Of a DNA stretch of 64,000 nucleotides, positions 9,696 through 18,043 are shown one piece after another. Each line of letters begins with the position of its first letter. The first letter of the stretch is position 1. A model generated the notes under the pieces. The model worked only from the letters and a program-made list of their open reading frames with translations. It was not told where the DNA came from and did not search any database. Origin of the DNA: an uncultured Bacteroidales bacterium (GTDB lineage: Bacteria > Bacteroidota > Bacteroidia > Bacteroidales > Marinilabiliaceae); contig CALAUL010000081.1 in NCBI GenBank assembly GCA_937892255.1, forward strand, positions 19,224 to 83,223. Direction: 5' to 3'. Position numbers and translations under genes: made by a program.

Positions 9696-9725
9696 ATTAT
9701 ATCTGAATATTTCTTATTTTTGTGG

Positions 9726-9733
9726 CAAAGATA
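9726..9733 (-). promoter_or_regulatory. phoH-purC promoter, -7 box
   Basis: The minus strand reads TATCTTTG here, 30 nt before the phoH ATG. No -33 TTTG at proper spacing is visible. Confidence 0.6.
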
Positions 9734-9812
9734 CAAATAAATAACGAGAGAGAGTTTTGTTTGATATAATATTAATTTTCTGATAAGCTGATTTATTTTA
9801 AGAGACAACGAA

Positions 9813-10598
9813 ATGGACAAAACATTACAGAAATACAAGGAGTTTACTGAAGTATTGGACCGTCTGAGAGTGGAATGTCCTTGGGACAGAGAACAGACTT
9901 GGGAAACCTTGCGCACTATGACAATAGAGGAAGTCTACGAACTTGCCGACGCTATAGCCAACAACGATGTGCCAAACGTGAAAAAAGAACTTGGCGATGT
10001 CTTTCTGCATATAGCCTTCTATGCCAAGATAGCAAAAGAAAAGGGCTATTTTGATATGGCAGATGTCCTCCAGTCGTTGAGTGAGAAACTGATATATCGT
10101 CACCCCCATATCTTTGGCAATGTTGAAGTCGCCGATGCTGACGCTGTCAGCCGAAATTGGGAGCAACTCAAGCTGAAAGAGAAGGATGGCAACAAAAGCG
10201 TCCTCTCCGGAGTGCCCAATGCCCTGCCGGCTCTGATAAAAGCTTATCGAATACAGGGAAAAGCCAAAGGTGTAGGCTTTGACTGGAATAACGTCGCTCC
10301 GGTGTGGGACAAAGTAAAGGAAGAACTCGACGAATTCAGAGAGGAAGCAGATGCCTCTAATCGTGATGCCATGGAAGACGAAATGGGCGATATCCTCTTC
10401 TCTATCGTCAACATCTGCCGTTTCTACAAGATAAATCCGGAAGACGCACTTGAGCGTACAAATCGTAAATTTATCCGACGTTTTTCCTACGTCGAAGAAC
10501 AGACTATTGCCAAAGGACGTAGCATGAAAGATATGTCGCTCGATGAGATGGACGTATTGTGGAACGAGGCAAAACGTATTGAAAAAGGAAATAAATAA
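9813..10598 (+). CDS. mazG: Nucleoside triphosphate pyrophosphohydrolase MazG
   Basis: MazG hydrolyses non-canonical or excess nucleoside triphosphates to monophosphates. At 261 residues it has the full tandem MazG architecture: the first domain has CPWDREQTWETL and the metal-binding E-E-x-x-E-x-x-D pattern (EEVYELADAI), and the second, near residues 165-230, has ELDEFREE and DEMGDILFSIVN. It is divergent from phoH and starts a plus-strand set with the class IV aminotransferase 12 bp downstream. Confidence 0.95.
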   Translation: MDKTLQKYKEFTEVLDRLRVECPWDREQTWETLRTMTIEEVYELADAIANNDVPNVKKELGDVFLHIAFYAKIAKEKGYFDMADVLQSLSEKLIYRHPHIFGNVEVADADAVSRNWEQLKLKEKDGNKSVLSGVPNALPALIKAYRIQGKAKGVGFDWNNVAPVWDKVKEELDEFREEADASNRDAMEDEMGDILFSIVNICRFYKINPEDALERTNRKFIRRFSYVEEQTIAKGRSMKDMSLDEMDVLWNEAKRIEKGNK

Positions 10599-10610
10599 CT
10601 GTATCGAATT

Positions 10611-11417
10611 ATGTACTATATAGGCAATAGCATAATCAAAGGCAATGAGATAGCATCATTGAAAGACCAACGTTTTACGGGGGTCGATGGCGAACTATAT
10701 GAATTGTTTAAAGTAGAAGATGGCAAACCACTTTTTCTCTCCGACCATTTGGCGCGTTTCTCGGCGAGTATCATTAGCAACGGCAGGAAGTTGCCCGACA
10801 GCTTCGACAGATTGCCACAACTTATAGACTATCTTATATTAGTCAACGGCAAGAAGACTTGCAATGTACGCCTGTGCCTCTCGGCTGATGACCTTTTTCA
10901 AGGAGGTTTTGTGCCAAGTGATTACCCGACAGAACAAATGTACAAAGAAGGCGTGCGTTGTATGGTGCTCAATGCTGTGCGTGAACAACCGGCAGCTAAG
11001 ATATATCATGCCAACATGCGTCAAACGGCACAACGACAACAAGCTGAAGAAAACGTCTTTGAGTCGATACTCGTCAACGAATCGGGTCAAGTGACAGAAG
11101 GAAGTCGCTCAAATATCTTCTTTGTCAAAGACGATGTCTTATATACAGCTCCCGACGATAAAGTTCTCGGGGGAATAGTAAGAAAGAAACTAATTGAGTT
11201 GTGTCAACGTAATAGCATAAAAGTAGAGTTTTCTACTATTTTTGTAGAAGACATAGAGAAGTACAATGCGGCATTCATTACGAGCACGCCGGTATGTATA
11301 TTACCTATTTCGTCCATAATAGGAGAGAGGTGTGCAACGTATGATGTAGAGAACTCATTGGTGAGAAAGGTTATGGACCTGATGAAGGAAAATATCCGTA
11401 TCACGAAAAGTAAATGA
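10611..11417 (+). CDS. Aminotransferase class IV family protein
   Basis: The 268-residue protein has the fold-type IV PLP-enzyme pattern, clearest in the second half: ILVNESGQVTEGSRSNIFF at about 153-171 and the L-G-G-I-V-R segment near 188. The family contains branched-chain aminotransferases, D-amino acid aminotransferases and aminodeoxychorismate lyase (PabC); the short length suggests the last, but the substrate cannot be set. The usual PLP lysine is not obvious: K130 is nearest, but its spacing to the following asparagine is longer than in the BCAT enzymes I know. It follows mazG by 12 bp and precedes a lipoprotein gene by 18 bp. Confidence 0.82.
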   Translation: MYYIGNSIIKGNEIASLKDQRFTGVDGELYELFKVEDGKPLFLSDHLARFSASIISNGRKLPDSFDRLPQLIDYLILVNGKKTCNVRLCLSADDLFQGGFVPSDYPTEQMYKEGVRCMVLNAVREQPAAKIYHANMRQTAQRQQAEENVFESILVNESGQVTEGSRSNIFFVKDDVLYTAPDDKVLGGIVRKKLIELCQRNSIKVEFSTIFVEDIEKYNAAFITSTPVCILPISSIIGERCATYDVENSLVRKVMDLMKENIRITKSK

Positions 11418-11435
11418 TAAAAATTAATCGTAAAT

Positions 11436-12146
11436 ATGTATATGAAAATTGTAAAGTTATTATTTGGATTATCAATTGTAGTTTTGGCGGCGGCGTGTTC
11501 GGACGATAAGATTGATTATGTCCCCGAAAGTGCTAAATTGGAGTACGATGTAAACTACTCGGAAGATTTGAAAAGTAGCGGTATTGCCGGGCAGTTCTTG
11601 CCTCGTAAATTGTCAGGAGTGTACAGTGAAGAAGGTGTGAAACTGTCGACAACAGGTGCATTGGGAATGTTCAAACTTGATATTGTATTGACACCTCAAA
11701 AGAGTTTCGTCGTTGTTGATTTGGAAGATCAACACATGATGATGGAATTGAACCAAATCCTCAATGACATGGCAACAGTGAGTACTGACAGCTTCGTGAC
11801 TATTCTCAACGATGATACTCTGTTTGAAATAGCCGGTTGGCATTCTAAACTGATGACTCTCAATTGCAATACCAAAGAGAAGTTGGGCAACGACTTGAAG
11901 ATAAGTGTCTTTTATGTGCCGGCAGACTTTGAACGTGAATTTAAATTCGTAGAGAATGCTCCGATGACTAAGATTCCGGGCATGATAACAGCAATGAGCA
12001 TACAGCTTGGTGTATCGAATGTCTTGGCAACTCTCAATAATGTGGAGGACACAAAGGTTGAGCCGTCTAATTTCTTCGAACCACGCAACTGTCGCAACGT
12101 AAGTCTTGCTGAGGTTGACTCTCTTTTCAATAAGTACATGAAGTAA
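11436..12146 (+). CDS. Hypothetical lipoprotein
   Basis: The 236-residue protein has a lipoprotein signal peptide with lipobox LAAAC near residue 21, followed by SDD. The mature part is of mixed alpha/beta character and includes the segments GQFLPRKLSGVY and FVVVDLEDQHMMMEL. I do not recognise a domain with confidence; it may belong to one of the Bacteroidetes-specific DUF lipoprotein groups. It is the last gene after mazG and the class IV gene and is followed by a strong terminator. It should be an outer-membrane or periplasmic lipid-anchored protein. Confidence 0.7.
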   Translation: MYMKIVKLLFGLSIVVLAAACSDDKIDYVPESAKLEYDVNYSEDLKSSGIAGQFLPRKLSGVYSEEGVKLSTTGALGMFKLDIVLTPQKSFVVVDLEDQHMMMELNQILNDMATVSTDSFVTILNDDTLFEIAGWHSKLMTLNCNTKEKLGNDLKISVFYVPADFEREFKFVENAPMTKIPGMITAMSIQLGVSNVLATLNNVEDTKVEPSNFFEPRNCRNVSLAEVDSLFNKYMK

Positions 12147-12171
12147 AGACGTCGCTTGTCAATAGAACAAG

Positions 12172-12209
12172 GGTGTATCAATCAGAAAACGATTGGTACA
12201 CCTTTTTTT
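12172..12209 (+). terminator. Strong terminator after lipoprotein gene
   Basis: GGTGTATCAATC at 12172-12183 pairs with GATTGGTACACC at 12191-12202 (one G-T pair), followed by seven T. Confidence 0.85.
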
Positions 12210-12249
12210 ATATCTAATTTCCTTACGGCAGAACAAAATAAAGTCCAAA

Positions 12250-12334
12250 CAAAAAGGGATTGCCCCGGGAAAGGACAATCCCCTATAACCCAAATTTATG
12301 AAAAAACCTATAGGACATGTTTCACAACACATCC
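12250..12334 (-). ncRNA. Candidate small RNA
   Basis: The minus strand has a -7 box TATTTTTG (12347-12340) with TTTG 18 bp upstream (12369-12366). About 60 nt further on there is a G+C-rich hairpin (GGGATTG 12282-12276 with CAATCCC 12262-12256) followed by TTTTTG. The transcript would be about 80-85 nt, contains no convincing ORF, and no gene lies downstream before the opposing terminator. A 6-bp internal stem (CCTATA with TATAGG) is also visible. Identity is unknown. Confidence 0.45.
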
Positions 12335-12339
12335 GGTGA

Positions 12340-12369
12340 CAAAAATAGCAAATTATATTGAAAAACAAA
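12340..12369 (-). promoter_or_regulatory. Promoter of the sRNA candidate
   Basis: TTTG and TATTTTTG with an 18-bp spacer on the minus strand. The spacer is one or two bases shorter than at the other promoters in this window. Confidence 0.5.
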
Positions 12370-12540
12370 AACAATATCTTTTTTGTTTTGATATGGCTGA
12401 AAATCGATGTGTTGCGGATTTGAAATGCGTCAATGCTTTAAATGTTGTACACCAATATGTTTCGCAACGGTAGGAGTAGGTTTAAAATACTACAAGCCTT
12501 AGCGTAATATCTTTCTTTTGGATTATAAATAATACAAGCA

Positions 12541-12570
12541 AAAAAAGACGAGACACATATTTGTGTCTCG
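12541..12570 (-). terminator. Terminator of the class I aminotransferase gene
   Basis: On the minus strand CGAGACACA (12570-12562) pairs with TGTGTCTCG (12557-12549), followed by TCTTTTTT. It lies about 30 bp after the stop at 12598. Confidence 0.8.
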
Positions 12571-12597
12571 CCCGTTATGTTGAATGTGTATAAATTA

Positions 12598-13791
12598 CTA
12601 TTTCAAGTTTGCGAAAGCCTTCTTCATATTCTCTACAGCCTGACGTAGTTTATCTTCGCTTGCTGCGTAAGAGAGACGGATATAACCTTCGAGACCGAAT
12701 GCCGAACCTGCAACAGTTGCTACATGACCTTCTGCGAGGAGATAGAGCGCCAGGTCATCAGAGTTTGCAATCACTTTGTCCTCGAACGACTTGCCGAGAT
12801 ATGCTGTTACATCAGGGAAGATATAGAATGCTCCCGGAGGTGTTGCCATCTTCAAGCCCGGTATCTCGCGGAGAAGCTCCAACATCATATCTCTGCGCTT
12901 CTTAAACTCTGCCGTCATGGCGAGCGACGCCTCGTTGCTCTCGTTCAATGCAGCTATAGACGCAGCTTCAGCAATAGTGCATACACCCGATGTCATCTGA
13001 CCCTGAAGTTTCGTACATGCCTTAGCTATTTCGATAGGAGCCGCAATGTAACCAACGCGCCAGCCTGTCATGGCATATCCTTTTGACAAACCGTTGCAAA
13101 GCACCGTGCGCTCTTGCATTCCCGCCATCTGTGCGATAGAAGCATGCTTCTCATCGTATGTTATCATATCGTATATCTCGTCAGAGAGCACGATGATGTT
13201 CGGATACTTGCGGAGGACAACAGCCAACGCTTCCAACTCGGCAGCCGAATACATCGAACCTGTTGGGTTTGATGGTGAGTTGAGTATGAGCATCTTCGTT
13301 TTAGGAGTAATGGCTGCTTCAAGTTGTGCAGGTGTCATTTTGAAGTCCTGATCCAATCCGGCAGGAACAATAACGTTCTTTCCCTCTGCGAGCGTAACAA
13401 GGTCTGTATAACTAACCCAATATGGAGCCGGAATAATCACCTCGTCGTCTTTGTCTATCAGACAGAGTATTACGTTTGCCAATGAGTGTTTACCTCCGGC
13501 AGATACAACAACCTGTGTGAAGTCGTAGTCAAGATTTAATTCACGTTTTAGTCGTGCACATACAGCTTTGCGCAATTCCGGATATCCGGGAACTGGCGGA
13601 TAGTGTGTCATGTTATCATTTATTGCCTGTATGCCGGCGGCTTTGATGTGCTCCGGTGTGTTGAAGTCTGGCTCTCCAACCGACAAGTTGATAACGTTAA
13701 GACCTTGTGCTTGCAATTCGCGACTCTTCTGCGACATGGCCAATGTTGCAGACTCCTGCATAGCCATCAAACGAGATGATAATAGACCCAT
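12598..13791 (-). CDS. Class I/II aminotransferase (aspartate aminotransferase-like)
   Basis: This is a 397-residue PLP enzyme of fold type I, close to the Bacteroidota aspartate aminotransferases of the I-gamma type. Visible residues are the NLSVGEPDF start near 34-42, NSPSNPTGS at 171-179, the DEIYD aspartate near 204, the Schiff-base lysine K237 in NGLSKGYAMTGWR and the substrate-binding arginine near 371 in GYIRLSYA. It probably moves amino groups between aspartate and glutamate; other amino acids cannot be excluded. It is a single-gene unit with its own promoter and terminator. Confidence 0.93.
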   Translation of the reverse strand: MGLLSSRLMAMQESATLAMSQKSRELQAQGLNVINLSVGEPDFNTPEHIKAAGIQAINDNMTHYPPVPGYPELRKAVCARLKRELNLDYDFTQVVVSAGGKHSLANVILCLIDKDDEVIIPAPYWVSYTDLVTLAEGKNVIVPAGLDQDFKMTPAQLEAAITPKTKMLILNSPSNPTGSMYSAAELEALAVVLRKYPNIIVLSDEIYDMITYDEKHASIAQMAGMQERTVLCNGLSKGYAMTGWRVGYIAAPIEIAKACTKLQGQMTSGVCTIAEAASIAALNESNEASLAMTAEFKKRRDMMLELLREIPGLKMATPPGAFYIFPDVTAYLGKSFEDKVIANSDDLALYLLAEGHVATVAGSAFGLEGYIRLSYAASEDKLRQAVENMKKAFANLK

Positions 13792-13836
13792 AAATTACTT
13801 ATTGTGTTTTTGTTTTTATCCTTAATTTTACGAGTG

Positions 13837-13844
13837 CAAAGATA
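13837..13844 (-). promoter_or_regulatory. Aminotransferase gene promoter, -7 box
   Basis: The minus strand reads TATCTTTG, 45 nt before the ATG at 13791. The -33 element is weak. Confidence 0.6.
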
Positions 13845-14137
13845 TTTCTTTTATTTTCTTTATACAAGTATCTGCCCATGCTTATTAAGATAATTTGTGA
13901 AATTGCATTTTGTGATGTTTAAAATATAACAGTAATATGGCAATCTGTACACGGTTGTTTGCCATTTATACTGTGATTGCTTTATTGTCTCGTTGCGATG
14001 TCTCTTTTGTTCTGTGTGTATGCTTTGTTGTTTTGTCTCGGTGATGGTCGGAGTGCGATGTGTGGTTGTTTTATTTCTCTTTCTTGTTGTCTGTTGTAGG
14101 GTTGAAAAGATGCTTATGATAGCGAATGGAGATGTTT

Positions 14138-14174
14138 AAACTTCGACTTTTACTTTTAAAGTCGAAGTTTTATG
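14138..14174. terminator. Perfect 13-bp hairpin with T tail
   Basis: AAACTTCGACTTT at 14138-14150 pairs exactly with 14158-14170 across a 7-nt loop; TTTAT follows. It has A/T runs on both sides and could terminate in either direction, but no gene ends nearby, so its client transcript is unclear. Confidence 0.5.
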
Positions 14175-14370
14175 CTCGCCACACCGTAACGTCACCGTAG
14201 ATACGCCTTGATGTTGGCGGCGTCTTGTCGGTATATGACCATGGTTTGAATGGGGCGCATCTTTTGCCTTATTTGTACAATGTTATGCTCTTGTTGTGTT
14301 TTCAATGTCTCATTCGGCACTACATAAACATTTTTTCTCGGAGAAATCGGCTTTTATTGCAGTATCCGAT

Positions 14371-14378
14371 TATCTTTG
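14371..14378 (+). promoter_or_regulatory. -7 box 5 nt before the ATG (leaderless start)
   Basis: TATCTTTG ends five bases before the ATG at 14384. With a normal Bacteroidota start site this puts transcription start at or next to the start codon. The same arrangement is found at its paralogue (48027-48020, minus strand). Confidence 0.65.
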
Positions 14379-14383
14379 CCACT

Positions 14384-14881
14384 ATGATATGGAAGTTTGA
14401 ACGTTCGCCCGAAGCTGTAGCAAGGCTACGTAGGGTAGTAAAGAGGTCCGATAGGAATTGGACTGTCAGATTGAAATATAATGTCGTGTGTGTCATGCGA
14501 CGCTCTCAGCCACGTGATGCCAGGAGTAAGGCTCAACTGGAATGTAGAGAGCGGTTCCGTCTTGTAAATGAGAAAGTTGCGGAGGAGTTTAAAGATGTTA
14601 AACGTCAATCGTATTGGCGGGCGCAAGCTAAGAAGCATGGATATAAGACGGCAAGAGGGTATGCCCGTGCGTACTTCATGAAGGAGGTACTTTCAGAGGA
14701 GAGTCGAACTGTCGAGCAACATGTGACTGTTGCCAAGACAACGTATAAACATGTGATGTCGGAAGTGGCTGTTATAGAGCCTCTTCGAAAAGGAGAAAAT
14801 GCCGTATATGGCAAATATGTAACGTGTCAGACTGATAATGACAATGATAGGGCAGTGCGTGATACGGCACCGCCGGAATAG
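14384..14881 (+). CDS. Small basic protein, paralogue A of a two-copy family
   Basis: The 165-residue protein is unknown to me by family. It begins MIWKFER, is rich in Arg and Lys, and has a central block KAQLECRERFRLVNEKV followed by a GYKTARGYARAYFMKE segment, and ends in APPE. The gene at 47486-48013 encodes a clear paralogue: same start (M-I-x-K-x-E), the A-Q-L-x-C-R-x-R-F motif, Y-K-T-x-R-G, and the C-terminal P-P-E. The variable part is the stretch before the C-terminus. The charge suggests nucleic-acid binding, which is inference only. It has its own near-leaderless promoter. Confidence 0.65.
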   Translation: MIWKFERSPEAVARLRRVVKRSDRNWTVRLKYNVVCVMRRSQPRDARSKAQLECRERFRLVNEKVAEEFKDVKRQSYWRAQAKKHGYKTARGYARAYFMKEVLSEESRTVEQHVTVAKTTYKHVMSEVAVIEPLRKGENAVYGKYVTCQTDNDNDRAVRDTAPPE

Positions 14882-14930
14882 TAACGTGATTTCCCATTTC
14901 TGTTTTTATAATTCGGCACAGATAATGGCT

Positions 14931-14990
14931 TTATCTCGAAATAAATCCATGAAAAGTTTGACCACGTGACGATAATTTGCTACTTTTGAC
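14931..14990 (+). promoter_or_regulatory. gmd promoter with upstream block shared with 20432-20492
   Basis: TTTG at 14957-14960 and TACTTTTG at 14981-14988 are 20 bp apart. Upstream lies TCTCGAAATAAATCCATG, and CGATAATT precedes the -7 box. The promoter before the ABC gene at 20555 has the same two blocks at identical spacing. Confidence 0.7.
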
Positions 14991-15033
14991 GACTTGAATA
15001 GAGTGAAAACGTATTAAACGAATATTACACAAT

Positions 15034-16149
15034 ATGGCAAAAGTTGCATTTATTACGGGTATTACAGGTCAGGACGGAGCGTATTTGGCTGAATATCTTT
15101 TGAAAAAGGGTTATATAGTGCATGGTTTGAAGCGTCGTACATCGCTTATCAACACAGATCGTATCGATCATATATATCAGGACCCACATACGGAGAATCG
15201 TAATTTCTTCCTTCACTATGGAGATTTGACCGATTCGGGCAACCTCATTCGTATCATACAGGAGATACAGCCTGATGAGATATACAACCTTGCAGCGATG
15301 AGTCATGTAGCTGTATCTTTTGACTCACCTGAGTACACCGCCAATGCTGATGGCATAGGAACATTGCGTATCTTGGAAGCAATCAGATTGTTGGGACTTA
15401 CAAAGAAGACACGTTTCTATCAGGCATCGACGAGTGAGCTCTATGGCTTGGTGCAGGAAGTTCCACAGTCGGAGAAGACTCCATTTTATCCACGTTCGCC
15501 GTACGCTGTAGCTAAACTTTATGGCTATTGGATAACAGTCAATTATCGTGAGGCTTATGACATTTATGCTTGTAATGGTATTCTTTTCAATCATGAGTCA
15601 CCGCTTAGAGGTGAGACGTTTGTGACACGTAAGATAACACGTGCTACGGCTCGTATAGCGTTGGGCTTGCAGGATAAGTTATATTTGGGTAACCTCTCAG
15701 CTAAGCGAGATTGGGGTCATGCGAAGGACTATGTACGTGCTATGCATCTTATTTTGCAGCAGGATAAAGCAGAGGACTTTGTTATCGCAACAGGTATTAC
15801 GACAGAGGTTCGTGACTTTGTGAAGATGGCCTTCAATCATGTAGGCATAGAGCTTGAATTTAGAGGAACGGGAGTAGATGAGAAAGGCATTGTTGTAAAG
15901 TGCAACAATCCTGAGTATCAGATAGCAGAGGGTACTGTCGTTGTAGAGGTTGACCCTAAGTATTTCCGTCCAACGGAGGTAGACTTGCTCATTGGTAATC
16001 CGGAGAAGAGTAAGAAGAAACTTGGTTGGGAGCCAGAGTATGACCTTGCTGGATTGGTGAAGGATATGATGGATTCGGACATCAAGGTGATGAAGAAAGA
16101 GGTGTATCTCAAAGAGGGAGGTTATCAGACACTCAACTATTTCGAATAA
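15034..16149 (+). CDS. gmd: GDP-mannose 4,6-dehydratase
   Basis: The enzyme converts GDP-mannose to GDP-4-keto-6-deoxymannose, the first step to GDP-L-fucose. The 371-residue protein is an extended SDR with the NAD(P)-binding motif [15 protein letters not shown] at the N-terminus, the R-R-T-S motif (GLKRRTS), the catalytic STSELYG segment, and Y-x-x-x-K in [10 protein letters not shown] near residue 157. The NHESPLRGE motif is also present. The stop overlaps the start of fcl (TAATG), so the two are coupled. Confidence 0.97.
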   Translation: MAKVAFITGITGQDGAYLAEYLLKKGYIVHGLKRRTSLINTDRIDHIYQDPHTENRNFFLHYGDLTDSGNLIRIIQEIQPDEIYNLAAMSHVAVSFDSPEYTANADGIGTLRILEAIRLLGLTKKTRFYQASTSELYGLVQEVPQSEKTPFYPRSPYAVAKLYGYWITVNYREAYDIYACNGILFNHESPLRGETFVTRKITRATARIALGLQDKLYLGNLSAKRDWGHAKDYVRAMHLILQQDKAEDFVIATGITTEVRDFVKMAFNHVGIELEFRGTGVDEKGIVVKCNNPEYQIAEGTVVVEVDPKYFRPTEVDLLIGNPEKSKKKLGWEPEYDLAGLVKDMMDSDIKVMKKEVYLKEGGYQTLNYFE

Positions 16150-17234
16150 TGGAGAAGAGTAGTAAGATATATGTGGCAGGGCACCGCGGTTTGGTGGGCT
16201 CTGCCATTGTTCGTAACTTGGAGAATAAGGGCTATACGAACATCATAGGAAAGACGCATTCGGAGTTGGATTTGACTGATTCGCGTGCCGTAGATATGTT
16301 CTTTGAGGTAGAACGTCCGGAGTATGTCTTCCTTGCAGCCGCTAAGGTAGGTGGTATAATGGCAAATAATACATACCGCGCTGATTTTATCTTAATCAAC
16401 TTGCAGATACAAAACAATGTCATAAGCGCAGCACATCGTTACGGTGTCAAGAAACTAATGTTCTTGGGTTCGTCGTGTATCTATCCGAAGATGGCAAAGC
16501 AACCGCTTGTTGAGGAGTGCCTTTTGACGGATGAATTGGAGTATACCAATGAGCCGTATGCGTTGGCAAAGATAGCCGGCATTCGTCTTTGTGAGTCGAT
16601 GAACTTGCAATATGGCACAGATTACATAGCTGTCATGCCGACAAATCTATACGGTTATAACGACAACTACGATTTGGAGAAGAGTCATGTCTTGCCGGCC
16701 ATGATACGCAAGATGCACCTTTGTCATGCTCTCGAGCAGGGTAGAATGGACGACATACGCAAGGATTTGAACAAACGACCTGTTGAGGGTGTCGACGGCA
16801 ATGCTTCGCAGGAGGAGATAATGCGTATATTGAACAAATACGGCGTTGTTGTTGAGGGTGATAAGGTAGCGCTTAACCTTTGGGGTTCAGGAACGCCATT
16901 ACGTGAATTTTTGCACTCTGACGACATGGCAGACGCTTGTGTCTTCTTGATGGAGAATGTCAGCTTTAAAGACATCGTGGGCAGTAGAGATATGAAGGAA
17001 ATTCGTAATACGCACATCAACATAGGCAGTGGCACGGAGCTTACCATAGCGCAGTTGGCCAATATCGTTAAGGATGTTGTTGGCTTTGATGGTGAACTTC
17101 GTTGGGATGCGACGAAGCCAGATGGCACACCTCGTAAGTTGATGGACGTGAGTCGTCTTGCTAAATTGGGTTGGACGTATCGCATAAAACTTAGAGAAGG
17201 CATAGAGGGTGTATATGCCAACTATGTAGAGTAG
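16149..17234 (+). CDS. fcl: GDP-L-fucose synthase
   Basis: This epimerase/reductase makes GDP-L-fucose from the Gmd product. It has the nucleotide-binding motif [10 protein letters not shown] at residues 10-19, the SSCIYP segment, and the catalytic Y-x-x-x-K in [10 protein letters not shown]. The 361 residues exceed the usual 310-320: an insert near residues 205-240 (after the [12 protein letters not shown] segment) accounts for the extra length and is common in Bacteroidota. GDP-fucose would feed surface glycan or glycoprotein fucosylation; no glycosyltransferases lie next to it. Confidence 0.96.
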   Translation: MEKSSKIYVAGHRGLVGSAIVRNLENKGYTNIIGKTHSELDLTDSRAVDMFFEVERPEYVFLAAAKVGGIMANNTYRADFILINLQIQNNVISAAHRYGVKKLMFLGSSCIYPKMAKQPLVEECLLTDELEYTNEPYALAKIAGIRLCESMNLQYGTDYIAVMPTNLYGYNDNYDLEKSHVLPAMIRKMHLCHALEQGRMDDIRKDLNKRPVEGVDGNASQEEIMRILNKYGVVVEGDKVALNLWGSGTPLREFLHSDDMADACVFLMENVSFKDIVGSRDMKEIRNTHINIGSGTELTIAQLANIVKDVVGFDGELRWDATKPDGTPRKLMDVSRLAKLGWTYRIKLREGIEGVYANYVE

Positions 17235-17255
17235 ATATCAGCCGATAAAAGTATA

Positions 17256-17300
17256 GCCCCGTAACACTTGGTTTCAGACATGATGTTACGGGGCGTTTTT
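17256..17300 (+). terminator. Terminator after gmd-fcl
   Basis: GCCCCGTAACA at 17256-17266 pairs with TGTTACGGGGC at 17284-17294, followed by GTTTTT. The stem is 11 bp with high GC. Confidence 0.85.
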
Positions 17301-17332
17301 ATTGCAAGACTTTGCGTTATGTGCGTACTCTC

Positions 17333-17848
17333 TTATCTAAGGCTATTGGTGATATACTCGACAAACTCATCTGGCTTGGTACAGCTGAATATATAACTTT
17401 TTCTATCTGTGCGTATTAGTATCATGTTGTCCTCTTCTGTGGCGTACATTGTGTATAAGCCTATCTTTTTGCTATAGAAAAAACCAAAATAGCCCAACAT
17501 GCCACCGCTACCAAATATGCGAATAGACTTATTTAGGTCGCTCTTGGATAATCTGCGTACTTCTCTGATGTCGTGTAATGGTATCTCTATGTTGCCGAAT
17601 ACCTTTTTGAGAGTCACTTGTTCTATGTCTGCATTAAGTTGTGTCGGCACAAATCCGATGGTGATGATTAGTGCCAACGCAAGTAAGATTTGTAATGGAA
17701 CTTTAAGCCATCTCTCGGACTCTTCAATAGGAACATATTCAAGGGCTATTATTGCCCCTATGATAAGAAGGGTGGTTAATATGCTGATGACCATTACCTG
17801 CTTGCTCCAACGAAACGGAACTGAAAAATTATTGTTGTATCGTGTCAT
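17333..17848 (-). CDS. Membrane protein with PH-like domain
   Basis: The 171-residue protein has two adjacent membrane segments (about 18-38 and 49-69) followed by a soluble domain that resembles bacterial PH domains: the strand-rich IPLHDIREVRRLS, FGSGGMLGYFGFFYSKKIG and MILIRTDRKSYIFSC segments. Similar proteins are widespread in Bacteroidota without known function. It is a lone minus-strand gene between fcl and the GH3 gene. Confidence 0.72.
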   Translation of the reverse strand: MTRYNNNFSVPFRWSKQVMVISILTTLLIIGAIIALEYVPIEESERWLKVPLQILLALALIITIGFVPTQLNADIEQVTLKKVFGNIEIPLHDIREVRRLSKSDLNKSIRIFGSGGMLGYFGFFYSKKIGLYTMYATEEDNMILIRTDRKSYIFSCTKPDEFVEYITNSLR

Positions 17849-17924
17849 GATTTATGCTTTTGTGGAGATGTTACGTCTGTGAGATGCAAATGTTACGAAA
17901 AGGAAATAAGTGGAGTATAATGGC

Positions 17925-17965
17925 GTTTAAACGCAGTTTAAGCAGTGTTTAAATGCTGTTTAAAC
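17925..17965. repeat. 11-bp periodic array, core GTTTAAAC
   Basis: Four units start at 17925, 17936, 17947 and 17958, exactly 11 bp apart: GTTTAAAC, GTTTAAGC, GTTTAAAT, GTTTAAAC. The core is an 8-bp palindrome. The array ends 16 bp before the -33 element of the GH3 gene promoter, a position fitting a regulator binding site. Confidence 0.82.
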
Positions 17966-17981
17966 GGTGATAAATATGCGT

Positions 17982-18012
17982 TTTGCAGGTATGAATAAAA
18001 GCACTATATTTG
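17982..18012 (+). promoter_or_regulatory. GH3 gene promoter
   Basis: TTTG at 17982-17985 and TATATTTG at 18005-18012 are separated by 19 bp; the ATG lies 31 nt downstream. Confidence 0.78.
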
Positions 18013-18043
18013 CAGAATACAAACTATAAAACAATACAAATTA

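Larger units (their letters stand above)
12147..12597. other. Intergenic region with terminators and an sRNA candidate
   Basis: This 451-bp gap between convergent genes holds the lipoprotein terminator (12172-12209), a minus-strand promoter plus terminator unit (12250-12369) and the aminotransferase terminator (12541-12570). No supported protein gene is present. Confidence 0.65.
13792..14383. other. Long divergent intergenic region
   Basis: About 590 bp without a supported gene. It holds the aminotransferase promoter, a T- and G-rich stretch (about 13980-14100), a perfect 13-bp hairpin (14138-14170) and the promoter of the small gene at 14384. A long upstream extension of that gene's frame to a TTG at 14225 is rejected because the homologue begins at the ATG. 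Confidence 0.6.

Noticed and set aside
12156..12473. 105-codon plus-strand ORF after the lipoprotein gene
   Set aside because: It starts at a TTG and runs through the lipoprotein terminator and the antisense sRNA candidate; composition is not protein-like.
14225..14383. N-terminal extension of paralogue A from a TTG start
   Set aside because: The paralogue begins at the position of the ATG at 14384 and a -7 box lies just before that ATG.
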